A stretch of 64,000 nt of DNA, from the NCBI GenBank assembly GCA_030674155.1, contig CM060320.1, forward strand, positions 17,043,752 through 17,107,751, written 5' to 3'. Positions 1 to 9,436 of this stretch are shown piece by piece. A program made the position numbers and the translations under genes. The notes under the pieces are model-generated. The model saw only the letters and a program-made list of their open reading frames with translations. It was not told where the DNA came from and did not search any database. Each line of letters opens with the position of its first letter. The stretch's first letter is position 1. This DNA is from Stramonita haemastoma. Its lineage: Eukaryota > Mollusca > Gastropoda > Neogastropoda > Muricidae.

Positions 1-193
1 CTGCACTGGACCCCAGACGGCAAGAGAAAGAGAGGAAGACCAAGAACAACACGGAGGAGGACAGTGGAATGTGAAATGGAAGCCATGCAACACTCTTGGA
101 GTTCATTGACCAGGTTGGCCAGGATAGGCAGGGGTGGAAAGTCTTTGTTGCTGCCCTACACACCACTGGGTGTAAAGGATGATGATGATGATG
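1..193 (+). mobile_element. LINE 3' end (RTE-like), haplotig copy
   Basis: This is the counterpart of 21738-21931. It encodes the last residues of a LINE ORF2 (a Lys/Arg-rich GKRKRGRPRTTRRR segment, then an AQDRQGWKVFVAAL-like end with a frame disturbance) and finishes in (GAT)n. The bases after it (194-205, acgtgtagtcaa) match the target-site duplication seen around the complete copy. Confidence 0.75.
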
Positions 194-205
194 ACGTGTA
201 GTCAA

Positions 206-718
206 GGTGTGCTGTTCCTATTCGACTGATGCTTCTTTGCCTATAACCCGTCAGGCCCACACAGTGCGGTAAAGGCTGCATTCAGCATCAATAGATAAAC
301 AATTTCGTTGTCAATACAAATCGCACAGTATTCCTTACGAACAGTTCTTTTCGTTCACTGCTGTGGATGAGGAGATCCTCACTTTTGACAATCAGGACTC
401 CGAAGTAGATACATATGCTTAAATTAACACTACCTTGTAACTGAAACAGCCGGTGACGTCCTCAGCAAACACCGACCAACACAGTAGTCCTGGTTCACGG
501 AAGACATACTAGAGCTGTGCGGAAAACAAGAACAGAAGGCAGAAGAAGAATGAGGCTGAAAATGCAACACTGTAACAGAAACTAATCAGCAAGTCAAAAA
601 AACGGGACATGCGAAAAGTATAGGGGACGTGGATTGAAGAACAACGCCAAAGCGTTGAAAGTCTGCAGAAAGATAACAGCAAGAATACCTGCCAGCTTGT
701 AAAATTTTTGATTTTTAA
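206..718. other. Non-coding, no recognised feature
   Basis: Low-copy sequence matching 21944-22449. I see no gene, RNA or repeat in it. Confidence 0.5.
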
Positions 719-891
719 AAATTTATTCTTTTATATCGAGGATAATGGAATAAACACTCTTGTGCTTTTTTTTTACATCCAGTCCCCGCGTGTGTGCAGT
801 TTTGTAAATGTCATCTGTTTCCACCGGCACACAATGGCCTGTTCTTACGAAAAGCGGAACAGGATTTAACGTGTGCGCAAGTGTTTCTGGT
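719..891 (-). mobile_element. SINE family 1, 5'-truncated
   Basis: The tail and body of the local SINE family 1 on the minus strand: an atatcgaggataatgg motif, a T-run, then the conserved block around tcttacgaaaagcggaac. The tRNA-like head is missing and the element gives way to a GC/CA microsatellite. The haplotype partner is at 22457-22630. Confidence 0.75.
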
Positions 892-931
892 AAAAGACCT
901 GACAGGCAGTATGTAGCAATAAGGATGTATA

Positions 932-993
932 TGCGCGCGCGCGCGCACACACACACACACACGAAACACACAACAAAAAACAACAAAACACAT

Positions 994-1052
<59 letters not shown>
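932..1052. repeat. (GC)n/(CA)n microsatellite
   Basis: A short alternating GC run passes into (CA)n with a few interruptions. Apparent reading frames of Cys-Val or His-Thr repeats here are not genes. Confidence 0.95.
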
Positions 1053-1055
<3 letters not shown>

Positions 1056-1109
1056 GACAGACTAGACTTTACAAAAGTCTGTCTGGGTTGTTAAGAGACC
1101 ACCAACATC

Positions 1110-1611
1110 GGCTCCAATAATCTGGAAGCCCCCCCCCCCCCCCCCCCCCCCCCTTTCATCCCCTTCGTCCCTCCCTCCCTCCCCCCCAGTTCTTCAGCTC
1201 CCTTCTTTCCCCCCATTCCCCCATCCGTCTCCGCCCTCCCCTTGCTTTTAGTTTATCCTCATTACTCCGTTTTAGGGGGGGGGAGGGGGTGGGGGTAGAT
1301 TTTTTAAAAAAACTTCATCATTTCCTCAACTCTTTTGACTGCTGCTTTTTGTCTGTGGTTGTGTAGGTTTTCTTGTCTCTGTCTTCTGTCTCTGTCTGTC
1401 TGTTTTCTTTTCTGTCTGTCTGTCTTCTGTCTTTTTCTGTCTGCTGTCTTTCTTTCTGTCTTCTGTCTTCTGTCCTCTTTCTCTTCTCTCTCTCTCTTCT
1501 CCTCTTCTCTCTCTCTCTCTCCCCTCTCTCCCCTCTCTCTCCTCTCTCTCCCCTCTTTCTCTCGTGGTGTGTTGTGTGTGTTGGGTGTTGGTGTGTGTGT
1601 TTTGTTTTTTT

Positions 1612-1642
<31 letters not shown>

Positions 1643-1960
1643 GGATGACCTCCTCTTCTCTCTTTTCTCTCTTCCTCCCTTTCCCCCTTTTCTCCTCTCT
1701 CTCTCTCTCATCTCTCTCTCTTCTCTCTCTCTCCCCTCCCTCCCTCCCCCCCACTCGGCCCCCCCCTCAAGTTCTCTCTTCTGTCTCCTCATCTGTGTTC
1801 CTCCTTCGTCATGTTTTCCCCCTTCGTTATCTTCCAGTGTCTGCTCTTCCCTCCCATCCATCCGCCCCCCACCTCCTCCCGCAGTTATATAATAATATAA
1901 AAAAAAAGTTAGAAGAGATGGGGGGGGAGGGGGGGGGGGGGGAGGGGGGGGCAGAGGAGG
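1110..1960. repeat. Poly-C, polypyrimidine (CTGT/CT)n and G-run low-complexity block
   Basis: A C-homopolymer near 1130-1153 is followed by long CT and CTGT tracts, a (CTGT)n array around 1610-1643 and G-runs at 1920-1952. The partner is 22896-23750. Confidence 0.9.
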
Positions 1961-2126
1961 CGTTTTTGTGTAGTTTGGGTAATAGCGATGACTGACATTG
2001 AAGCAGGTTTGTAGAATGAAAGCCAGGGCGGCCGTTTAATTAATGCGCCTCTGCTATTAAAACCGCTGTTTGGCTACAAGGGAGTTAGGCTGGTTATGTA
2101 GGCAGTGTCTTCGCCTCGCGATGCGT

Positions 2127-2151
2127 TAGTTAGTTAGTTAGTTAGTTAGTT
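2127..2151. repeat. (GTTA)n microsatellite
   Basis: About six tandem GTTA units. The partner near 23928-23950 is more interrupted. Confidence 0.9.
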
Positions 2152-2255
2152 TCTCTGTTCGCTTGTTTGAGTGAAAACTTAAAGTGTCGGGTAAGGTGTT
2201 TGTAACAAAAAAGGGCGGGACTGCATTTGTACGAAATATAGATAGTTTTATAAAC

Positions 2256-2353
2256 ACGCACGCACACACACAGAAAACACAACGCACGCACGCACGCACG
2301 CACGCACACACGCACGCGCACACACACAACAAACACACAAAAACACAAACACA

Positions 2354-2384
<31 letters not shown>

Positions 2385-2422
2385 CACACACCACACACAC
2401 AACACACACACACACACACACC
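2256..2422. repeat. (CA)n/(CGCA)n microsatellite
   Basis: CGCA tetramers lead into interrupted CA dinucleotides. Confidence 0.95.
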
Positions 2423-2479
2423 AGAGGAACGAAGAAGCGGGTTGAGAGATACCGAGAAAAGTTGAGCTTGTTATTTTAT

Positions 2480-2836
2480 TTATTTATTATTTATTTATCT
2501 ATTCTTTATATCGAGAATAATGGAATAAGCACTCATTTGCTTTTCTTTTCATCCAGTCCCCGTGTGTGTGCAGTTTTGTAAATATTGTCATCTGTTCCCA
2601 CCGGCTCACAATGGCCTTCTCTTACGAAAAGCGGAACAGGATTTAACATGTGTGCAAGATGCTCTGCGTGCGTTCGCACACGGGGCCTCGGTTTACAGTC
2701 TCATCCGAAAGACTTTTGGGGAGAGTAGAGTCAGCATGATGTTAACTCCAGGGGAAAAATCCCCTCGAACGGGAGTCGAACTCGGGTCGTCAAATTGCGA
2801 GCGCAATGTTTTGACCATTATGCTATCCCGTCCCCG
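2480..2836 (-). mobile_element. SINE family 1, near full length
   Basis: A tRNA-derived SINE read on the minus strand. The head has an A-box-like TAGCATAATGG (complement of 2815-2825) and a B-box-like GAGTTCGACTCCC (complement of 2771-2783). A conserved body (gcgcaagatg, tcttacgaaaagcggaac) and an A-rich tail ending in the atcctcgatataaaagaa type motif follow. Its 3' end is at the lower coordinate. The partner is 24340-24685. Confidence 0.85.
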
Positions 2837-3389
2837 TTACAGTTGTTATGATCCCTTATGGTGATAATAATTATAAATGCGCTATGCAGGTATGCTGAAC
2901 ACTTCCATTTAAACACCAACAAGCTATGCCCGTTATGGGCACTGTTTGTGATTAAGGACAAACCATCGAACTTTTTAACGATAAAAACTTAAATCAAATC
3001 AGCGTGAAAAAAAAAGTGCAGTCATTATGAACAGTCTGGAATAGTTGCATATCAATGCGTGTCCATCTTGGTATTCAAAGAGACTTTCCAAGAAAATCAA
3101 CTTCGTTGGAATTATATGGTAGCATAAAACAGTCTTTTATGAACTCTATTGAATTGAAACAAGAGGTTTATGTAATGAATTATGTGTTCTAACTGTTTCC
3201 TTTTTGTAGCTGGAAACGCATTGTAGTTTGTCAGTAGTGTTTAAATCGCTTATCCTAATGTGTAGTTTACAACAATCTATTTACTTTTTCTGCCAAACAA
3301 AAATATATGAGGAAACTTCAGCACAGCCAACAAACAGTGGTTAATTTTTCTCGTTTTGTTTGTTGAAAACGCTTCATTTAACTAATTTT
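2837..3389. other. Intronic/intergenic, no recognised feature
   Basis: AT-rich low-copy sequence matching 24686-25221. I see nothing coding in it. Confidence 0.5.
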
Positions 3390-3444
3390 GTATCTATCTG
3401 TTTGTCTGTCTGTTTATCTATCTATCTATCTATCCCATCTATCT

Positions 3445-3516
<72 letters not shown>

Positions 3517-3521
3517 CACTC

Positions 3522-3586
<65 letters not shown>

Positions 3587-3596
3587 TGTCTGTTGT

Positions 3597-3633
<37 letters not shown>

Positions 3634-3640
3634 TGTCTAT
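3390..3640. repeat. (TCTA)n/(TCTG)n/(CCTG)n tetranucleotide array
   Basis: TCTA units change to TCTG and then CCTG units. The partner array at 25222-25565 is longer, with a second TCTA block. Confidence 0.95.
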
Positions 3641-4225
3641 CCCGTACTTTGGCGACTGTGGGGGCATCCCAAAGACTTGACAACCAGTTCCCTACATTCC
3701 TCTCTCTGTTCTGCCTCTTTTAGGGTTTTTGAGTTCTAGGCCCGTCCATTCGGTGATGTTGTCTTTCTATAATATAATTATTGTGTAAACAAAATTGAAC
3801 TAGGTACATGTAAAACATTTTGGGAGGGTTTAGTTTTCAGTTTAGACTCTACAACCTTTTCATGCCTTGGTGGCGTGTCCATACAACTGAGAACCGCATA
3901 TCCACTGCATTGGCATACAGGACGTAAAATAATTATTAATGGCTTCATTCAAAAAGTATGGGGGATCTTAAGAAGTCTTGTCTCAGCAATCGAGGTAAAT
4001 TGTATCAACAGCTGCATAGTTTTCTGTGAAAGCAGTATGTCAGAACACCACTACGCAACAGGCCTGTAAATTGACCTGGCAGGAGTGAAGTTCTCACTGG
4101 TCACAAACCTCATTGTGGCCTGTTCTTGGTGGTACAGTAAGCTTGGGCACTGACACAGAGATGAAAAAAGTGTAGATTTGGCTATTGATGCTTTTAAGTT
4201 GGACTGAAAGCTGTAGAAATACAGC
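3641..4225. other. Intronic/intergenic, no recognised feature
   Basis: Low-copy sequence matching 25566-26149. No gene or RNA seen. Confidence 0.5.
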
Positions 4226-4345
4226 ACTCAAATCAAATCAGATCAAATCAAATCAAAATCTTTTATTTCGAGGATAATGAATAAGCACCCATGTGCTTTT
4301 TTTTTTTACATTCAGTTCCCCGCCCTAATCAGGGATTACATCCGT
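4226..4345 (-). mobile_element. SINE family 1 tail with (TCAAA)n
   Basis: Pentamers of the type atcaa precede cttttatttcgaggataatg and a T-run, then the copy ends soon after cattcagttccccg. Only the 3' part of the element is present. The partner is 26155-26275; a similar copy is at 17630-17760. Confidence 0.65.
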
Positions 4346-4560
4346 TTAAGAACACCTCCAACTAACAACAGAAAATAAACCAAACAAGAAGGCCCAAAAC
4401 AACAAGACAGTAATAAAAAGAAGTCAAGATGTAAGGACAGAAGATATGATAGAATAACAAGGGCACAATACAGTGAAACTAAGATTAATGATAAACAATC
4501 AAATAATCATTATCATTACTGACAAATGCAGTAACTGTCCCCAAATAATGTAAGGAAATA

Positions 4561-4690
4561 CGTCCACGTGTGTGTCTACGTGTCTACGATGTGTCAACGT
4601 ATATGTCTACGTGTCCACGATGTGTCAACGTATATGTCCACGTGTCCACGATATGTCAACGTATATGTCAACGTGTCTACGATGTGTCTG
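4561..4690. repeat. 31-bp minisatellite, haplotig copy
   Basis: Tandem units containing gtgtcaacgtatatgtc and tacgtgtccacgat. The array ends directly at the acceptor of the gephyrin exon and has one unit fewer than the partner at 26484-26645. Confidence 0.9.
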
Positions 4691-4696
4691 CACCAG

Positions 4697-4877
4697 CCTC
4701 AGCAGCGGGCCGTGGTGCCGGGGCAGTGCATGAGGATCAACACGGGAGCCCCCTTGCCCCCGGGGCTGACGCCGTCACCCAGGTGGAGGACACTCGCCTG
4801 GAGAAAACGGACAGTCAGGGGCAGGAGGAGCTGGAGATCTCCGTCCTCGTCACTCCCTCACCTGGTCAGGACATCAG
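4697..4877 (+). pseudogene. GPHN: Gephyrin E-domain exon 1 (of those visible), haplotig copy with frameshift
   Basis: Same exon as 26654-26835, but a six-C run in the codons before GADAV has only five C here. The frame is lost after LPPG and regained only in another frame ([10 protein letters not shown] onward). The donor gtgagt follows at 4878. Because the other copy is intact, I take this as a consensus error or decay in a redundant haplotype copy. Confidence 0.75.
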
Positions 4878-4904
4878 GTGAGTGGGTTCTGCTACGATAA
4901 GGTG

Positions 4905-5062
4905 GGGGGGGAGGGAGGGAGGGAGAGGGGGAGGGAGAGGGGGGGAGGGAGGGAGAGAGGGATTTGATTTGATTTGATTTGATTTATTCTTTTATATCGA
5001 CGATAAGGGAATAAGCACTCTTGTGCTTTTTTTTTCATCCAGTCCCCGTGTGTATGCAAAAA
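4905..5062 (-). mobile_element. (GGGA)n, (GATTT)n and truncated SINE family 1 tail
   Basis: A purine tract is followed by (GATTT)n pentamers and the SINE tail motif tttatatcgacgataag, ending at the ccagtccccgtgtgtatgc block. The partner is 26870-27020. An A-rich stretch (5063-5180) follows. Confidence 0.65.
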
Positions 5063-5194
5063 AAAACCCCTAACAAACCAAAACCCCCTCCAAAAAAAAG
5101 AAAAGAAAAAAAAAACCTAAAGAAAAAACAAAACAACAACCCAAACAAAACAAAAAAACAAAACAAAAATTTCACCAACACTAATTAACTAACA

Positions 5195-5208
5195 TGATAT
5201 TGTGTGTG

Positions 5209-5243
<35 letters not shown>

Positions 5244-5318
5244 CGTATGCCTGCCTGCGTGCGTGCGAACGCTCGCGTGCGCGCGCGTGCATGTGTATAT
5301 GTGTGGTGTGTGTGGTGC
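5195..5318. repeat. (GT)n/(GC)n microsatellite abutting an acceptor
   Basis: GT repeats and GCGT variants run up to the ag acceptor at 5319-5320 of the next exon. Confidence 0.9.
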
Positions 5319-5320
5319 AG

Positions 5321-5472
5321 GCCTGTAGGCTCTGATATCAGGGCAGGGGAGCAGGTGTTGCGGCAGGGGCAGAGGCTGGGGCCGGCAGAATGGGGCTGTT
5401 GGCCACTGTGGGCCTGACCTCCGTCCTCTGCTATCCGGCACCCGGGTAGCCGTCCTCTCCACCGGCAATGAG
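5321..5472 (+). pseudogene. GPHN: Gephyrin E-domain exon 2, haplotig copy with frameshifts
   Basis: Matches 27301-27453 but lacks one base in the PAELGLLATVG codons (gaatgggg against gaactgggg), adding a second frame break to the one shared before VAVLSTGNE. The donor begins gtccgt. Confidence 0.75.
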
Positions 5473-6001
5473 GTCCGTATCTGTCTGTCCCTGTGTCTCT
5501 GTCTCTGTCTGTCTTGTCTGTCTCTGTGTCTGTCTCTGTGTTTCTCTGTGTCTGTCTCTGTGTTTCTCTGTGTCTGTCTCTGTGTTTTTCTGTCTCTGTG
5601 TTTCTCTGTCTCTGTGTTTCTCTGTCCCTGTCTCTGTGTTTCTCTGTCCTGTCTCTGTGTTTCTCTGTCTCTGTCTCTGTGTTTCTCTCTGTGTTTCTCT
5701 GTCTCTGTCTGGGCCTCACCCTCCGTCCTCTGCTACCCGGCGCCAGGGTAGCCGTCCTCTCCACCGGCAATGAGTCCTCACCTACCTTACCTGCCTGCCT
5801 CTTCTCTTCTTCTTTGTCTCTTGTCTTGTCTTGTGTGTGTGTGTTTGTGTGTGTCTGTGTGTGTCTGTCTGTGTCTGTCTGTGTCTGTCTGTCTGTCTCT
5901 GTATCTCTCTTCTCTGTCTGTGTATGTGTGTGTGTCTCTGTGTGTGTCTCTGTCTGTCTGTCTGTCTCTGTCTCTCTCTTCTCTGTCTGTCTGTCTGTCT
6001 G

Positions 6002-6057
<56 letters not shown>

Positions 6058-6083
6058 CTCTCTCTCTCTCTCTCTCTGGGGCG
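5473..6083. repeat. (TCTG/CT/GT)n block at contig end
   Basis: Long CTGT, CT and GT tracts. They are interrupted at 5711-5774 by a second, partial copy of the end of gephyrin exon 2. The contig ends at 6083. Confidence 0.9.
5711..5774 (+). pseudogene. Duplicated 3' end of gephyrin exon 2
   Basis: About 64 bases repeat the end of the exon at 5409-5472 (cctccgtcctctgctac, then gtagccgtcctctccaccgg, then caatgag), with a few substitutions and no acceptor or donor of its own. The other haplotype has only vague similarity near 27650-27720. It may be a local duplication or a misassembly. Confidence 0.6.
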
Positions 6084-6183
6084 NNNNNNNNNNNNNNNNN
6101 NNNNNNNNNNNNNNNNNNNNNNNNNNNNNNNNNNNNNNNNNNNNNNNNNNNNNNNNNNNNNNNNNNNNNNNNNNNNNNNNNNN
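6084..6183. other. Assembly gap of exactly 100 N
   Basis: A run of 100 N, the usual placeholder for a scaffold join of unknown length. Confidence 0.99.
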
Positions 6184-6892
6184 CAGAACGTACAGAAATA
6201 ATCCGTTCTTTGGGAAAGCCAGGAGTATGTGCAGTTTTGCATTTTGCATAGCCTAAATTAAGTATGCTGGTTCAGTTGATATGTTGATGCTATAAACATT
6301 TTTTTAAATATTATTATTCAGAAACCAGAATGTGTGAACAAAATATTGAGCTCTTGCACTTCTTCCACATTGCTCAGAAACTAGGCAGTATGGAGAAACC
6401 AGGCACGGAGGTAATCTCATTCGCTCCAGAGAAGATAGTTGTGTTTGTGTTTGTTTTAACATTTTGTTATTTGTTCTCTATAAAAACATCTTTATTAAAA
6501 CTTAGCAAATTTGTTCTTTTCTGACAAACATACTTTATTAAAAACTTAGCAAATTTCTAGTTAAGAGTAAGGTTGCATGATTTTGATGTAAAGGTTGACA
6601 TGTTTCTGTTTCTTTTGAAATTTTTGTCTTGTAAACATATTTTGTTAATGCAAATTATATATATTTTCAGTTGATTTTTTTTCCCTGAAATCCTCCATGC
6701 TCCAAGAGGGTCAAAGGCGAATTAAATCTGAATCTTTTAGACAATTTATGTGTTGAAAGCATGACACTTAAAGAATGATGACCTGCCTGTGTGTGAACAG
6801 CGGCTGATGGCACGGGGCTGAGGAAAGTAAAGGAGAGAGTTCTGCGGGGGATGTGGTGATACACTCTGTACTGTGTGGATCATCTCTATCAT
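6184..6892. other. No recognised feature
   Basis: AT-rich sequence with only short spurious frames. I looked for upstream gephyrin exons here and found none. Confidence 0.4.
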
Positions 6893-7251
6893 TCTTTTTT
6901 TTTTTTTTTTTCTTTTATTCTTTTAATAATGAGGATAATGGAAAAAGCACTCATGTGCTTTTTTTTCATCCAGTCCCCGTGTGTATATACTTTTGTAAAT
7001 ATTGTCATCTGTTTCCCATCGGCACATGATGGCCTACTCTTACGAAAAGCGGAACAGGATTTAACGTGTGAGCAAGATGTTTTGCGTGCGTTCGCACACG
7101 GGCCTCGGTTTACAGTCTCATCCGAAAGACTTTTGAGGAGAGTGGGGTCCGCACTGATTTAACTCCAGGGGAAAAAACCCCTGGAACAGATGGAACTCGG
7201 GCCCTCAAATTGCGAGCACAGTGGGTTTTGACCACTATGCTGTCCCGTTCC
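6893..7251 (-). mobile_element. SINE family 1, near full length
   Basis: Minus-strand copy with a T-run, an aatgaggataatgg tail motif, the tcttacgaaaagcggaac body and a tRNA-like head ending at gctgtcccgttcc. Confidence 0.85.
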
Positions 7252-7905
7252 CTTCTGCATACTGTCAGTTTCCCCACTTTCAGCACCTCTCAGCTGCTAT
7301 TTCATTCATCCATCCCATCCCAGTCTAGGGGGGGCTACTGGTGCTATTTTTAACAGGAACCGACCACACTTGGGCTAGTAAAAGAAAGGGCATGCTAAAT
7401 ATAGCAGTCTGACTGAGTGGTGTGGTTTGTGAGCTGGTCTGCAGTTTTTATGCCAAAAATGTGACATGGATGGTAACAAGTAAAAGTATTAGGACATTGT
7501 TTTCCCTGGATATGTGTAATAGATATAGGTGTAGATGTAATTTATCATATCATAAAGGCTTAAAAGAAAACTGTTCACTTTGCTCCCATACAGAAGGCTG
7601 ATAAAGTAAAAGTGGGACTTTCAATGACCAAAGTAACGTGGAAACAGTAAATGAGACCAAACAAACAAGAACAAAAGTTCTTTCTTTTTTCTTTCGAGAA
7701 AAAAAGTGTCATTACTTGTCATATCCATTTCGTTTGTTATGAGACTATCTAGTTAATAGCATTAAAGTAAAAAAGGGGTGTTAAAATTACATGTTTTTTG
7801 TGCCACAAATAGAATTCATTTTGGTCAGACAACATCAGTAAAGCAATGGGTATAAAGGTGAAGACAGAAGACAGGGGGACACTACAAGCAAATAGGACTG
7901 CTGTT
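7252..7905. other. No recognised feature
   Basis: Low-copy AT-rich sequence without supported coding or RNA features. Confidence 0.4.
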
Positions 7906-8242
7906 TTCTTTTTTTTCTTTTTTTTTCAAAAGATAAGGAATAAGCACCCATGTGCTTTTTACATCCAGTCCCCGTGTGTATGCAGTTTTGTAAATGTCAT
8001 CTGTTCCAACCGGCACATGATGGCCTACTCTTATGAAAAGCGGAACAGATTTAATGTGTGCACAAGATTGTTCTGCATGCGTTCGCACACAGGGCCTCGT
8101 TTATAGTCTCATCCAAAAGATTTTTGGGGGAGTAGAGTCAGCACTGATTTTTAATTCCAGAGGAAAAATCCCCTTGACCGAGATTCGAATTTGGGGTTGT
8201 CAAATTGTGACGCAATGTTCTGACCACTAGGCATCCCGTCCC
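7906..8242 (-). mobile_element. SINE family 1, near full length
   Basis: Minus-strand copy from a T-run to gcatcccgtcccc. The head is more diverged; the B-box region reads gagattcgaatttg on the + strand. Confidence 0.85.
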
Positions 8243-9060
8243 CTGATTTGACTGAGAGAGTGATCACCACTCATTCTTTACACACAAACTAATAAGAAAT
8301 CAAGCCCTAACATTCTGCAGGAGAAAAATGATTTTACTTGCACACAATTATATCTGTTGAAGAGTGGAGGAATCTCAGTGGTGCCCACATGGCCCACATC
8401 TTTTTGTTTCTACCTCTTCCCTTACCTCTATATCCCCACTCTTGTCTTGCTTATTTCTGACTGTCAAACCCGTTCTCCTGCTTTTTTTTTCCCAAGCAGA
8501 TCTGAAGTATTTTTCATGTGAACTTTTAATTTTGAGCTGCCCTAAAGTTGAATTTGATGGCTGAGGCCAGAGGGCAGACCTCCTGCAAGTCACCAAGCAT
8601 AGAAGACAGGCACTACGCATTTACCCATTTTAACCTCTTGCATTCGTACTCTCTGAACACAAACTGCCCCTAGATTTCGAATTCATCACAAATCAGGTCG
8701 GGCACACATACTCGCTGGCTTTTCCTCCTTCTATGTACAAACCAGCAGCTATAATTACTTCCAGACACTCAACGGGGTTTCTCCTTCTAGCCTGATAGAG
8801 GTTTGACATGTGGTAGCAATTACGATGGTCACAGAGTGATGGAAATCTACTGTGTTTTAAATCCTGGAAAATCCTGGTTCAGGACTTAGGGGGGGGATTT
8901 ATCAATCCCGGCAAATCCCAGATCGGGACTAAGAGGGTTTTAAGGGGAAAGAAGAAGAAGAACACCTGCACACCAGAGTGGTTCTAGTTTTTTCCCCGGG
9001 ACCATAGCAAACTCATTCTGGGTTGGAGCTGGCTGGGGTCCTGAGCAAATCTTGTGACTC
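8243..9060. other. No recognised feature
   Basis: Mixed low-copy sequence with no coding evidence. Confidence 0.4.
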
Positions 9061-9140
9061 TTTATTTGGATTTCGAACCCACTACCTTCCACACCTAACC
9101 CTAATGTGCTAACAACCACTGTTTCCATCAGGGCTGGGTT
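9061..9140 (-). mobile_element. tRNA-like SINE head, degenerate
   Basis: On the minus strand the block reads through a D-arm-like stretch with ttagcacatt and reaches a B-box-like GGGTTCGAAATCC near 9066-9080. It resembles the head at 30085-30166 and is too degenerate to be a tRNA gene. Confidence 0.45.
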
Positions 9141-9436
9141 GTTTTTGTTTCATTAGTCTTTGTTTCGCTGGTGGCTGCTGGGTTCTTTTTTTCCTGGTTA
9201 TGGTTCTGTTTACAGAGAGCTGGACGAAAAATATTTTTTCAATGTTTTTTTTTTCAAAGAAAAATTACGTGTTGAAAGAAAATTCGTTCGTTCTTGGTTT
9301 GCTTTCAATTGAAAGGGAAGAGTAAGGACAACAAAAAGCATAGGGGGACTCAAGGGGACAGGGAAAAAAACCCCCTAATCTGCTTTTTTTAGTCAACTTT
9401 TGAGGGAAAAGCAGAACCCAAAGGGAAAAACCCGAG

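Larger units (their letters stand above)
1..6083. other. First contig: near-identical copy of about 21738-27960 (probable haplotig)
   Basis: Position 1 corresponds to 21738, and the two stretches can be followed side by side through the same LINE end, SINE copies, microsatellites and two gephyrin exons. Differences are mostly microsatellite or homopolymer lengths plus occasional substitutions, for example one unit fewer in a 31-bp minisatellite. The contig stops at a 100-N gap. Both gephyrin exons in it carry an extra single-base deletion that the second copy lacks. This fits an alternative haplotype left in the scaffold better than a functional duplication; a recent tandem duplication is the alternative. 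Confidence 0.8.

Noticed and set aside
723..1065. Cys-Val, His-Thr and similar repeat frames here and at many other microsatellites
   Set aside because: They are direct translations of (GT)n, (CA)n, (CT)n and (GA)n repeats.
4697..5472. A second functional gephyrin gene
   Set aside because: It is a near-identical copy of two exons with additional frame faults, on a contig that ends at a gap. An alternative haplotype explains it better.
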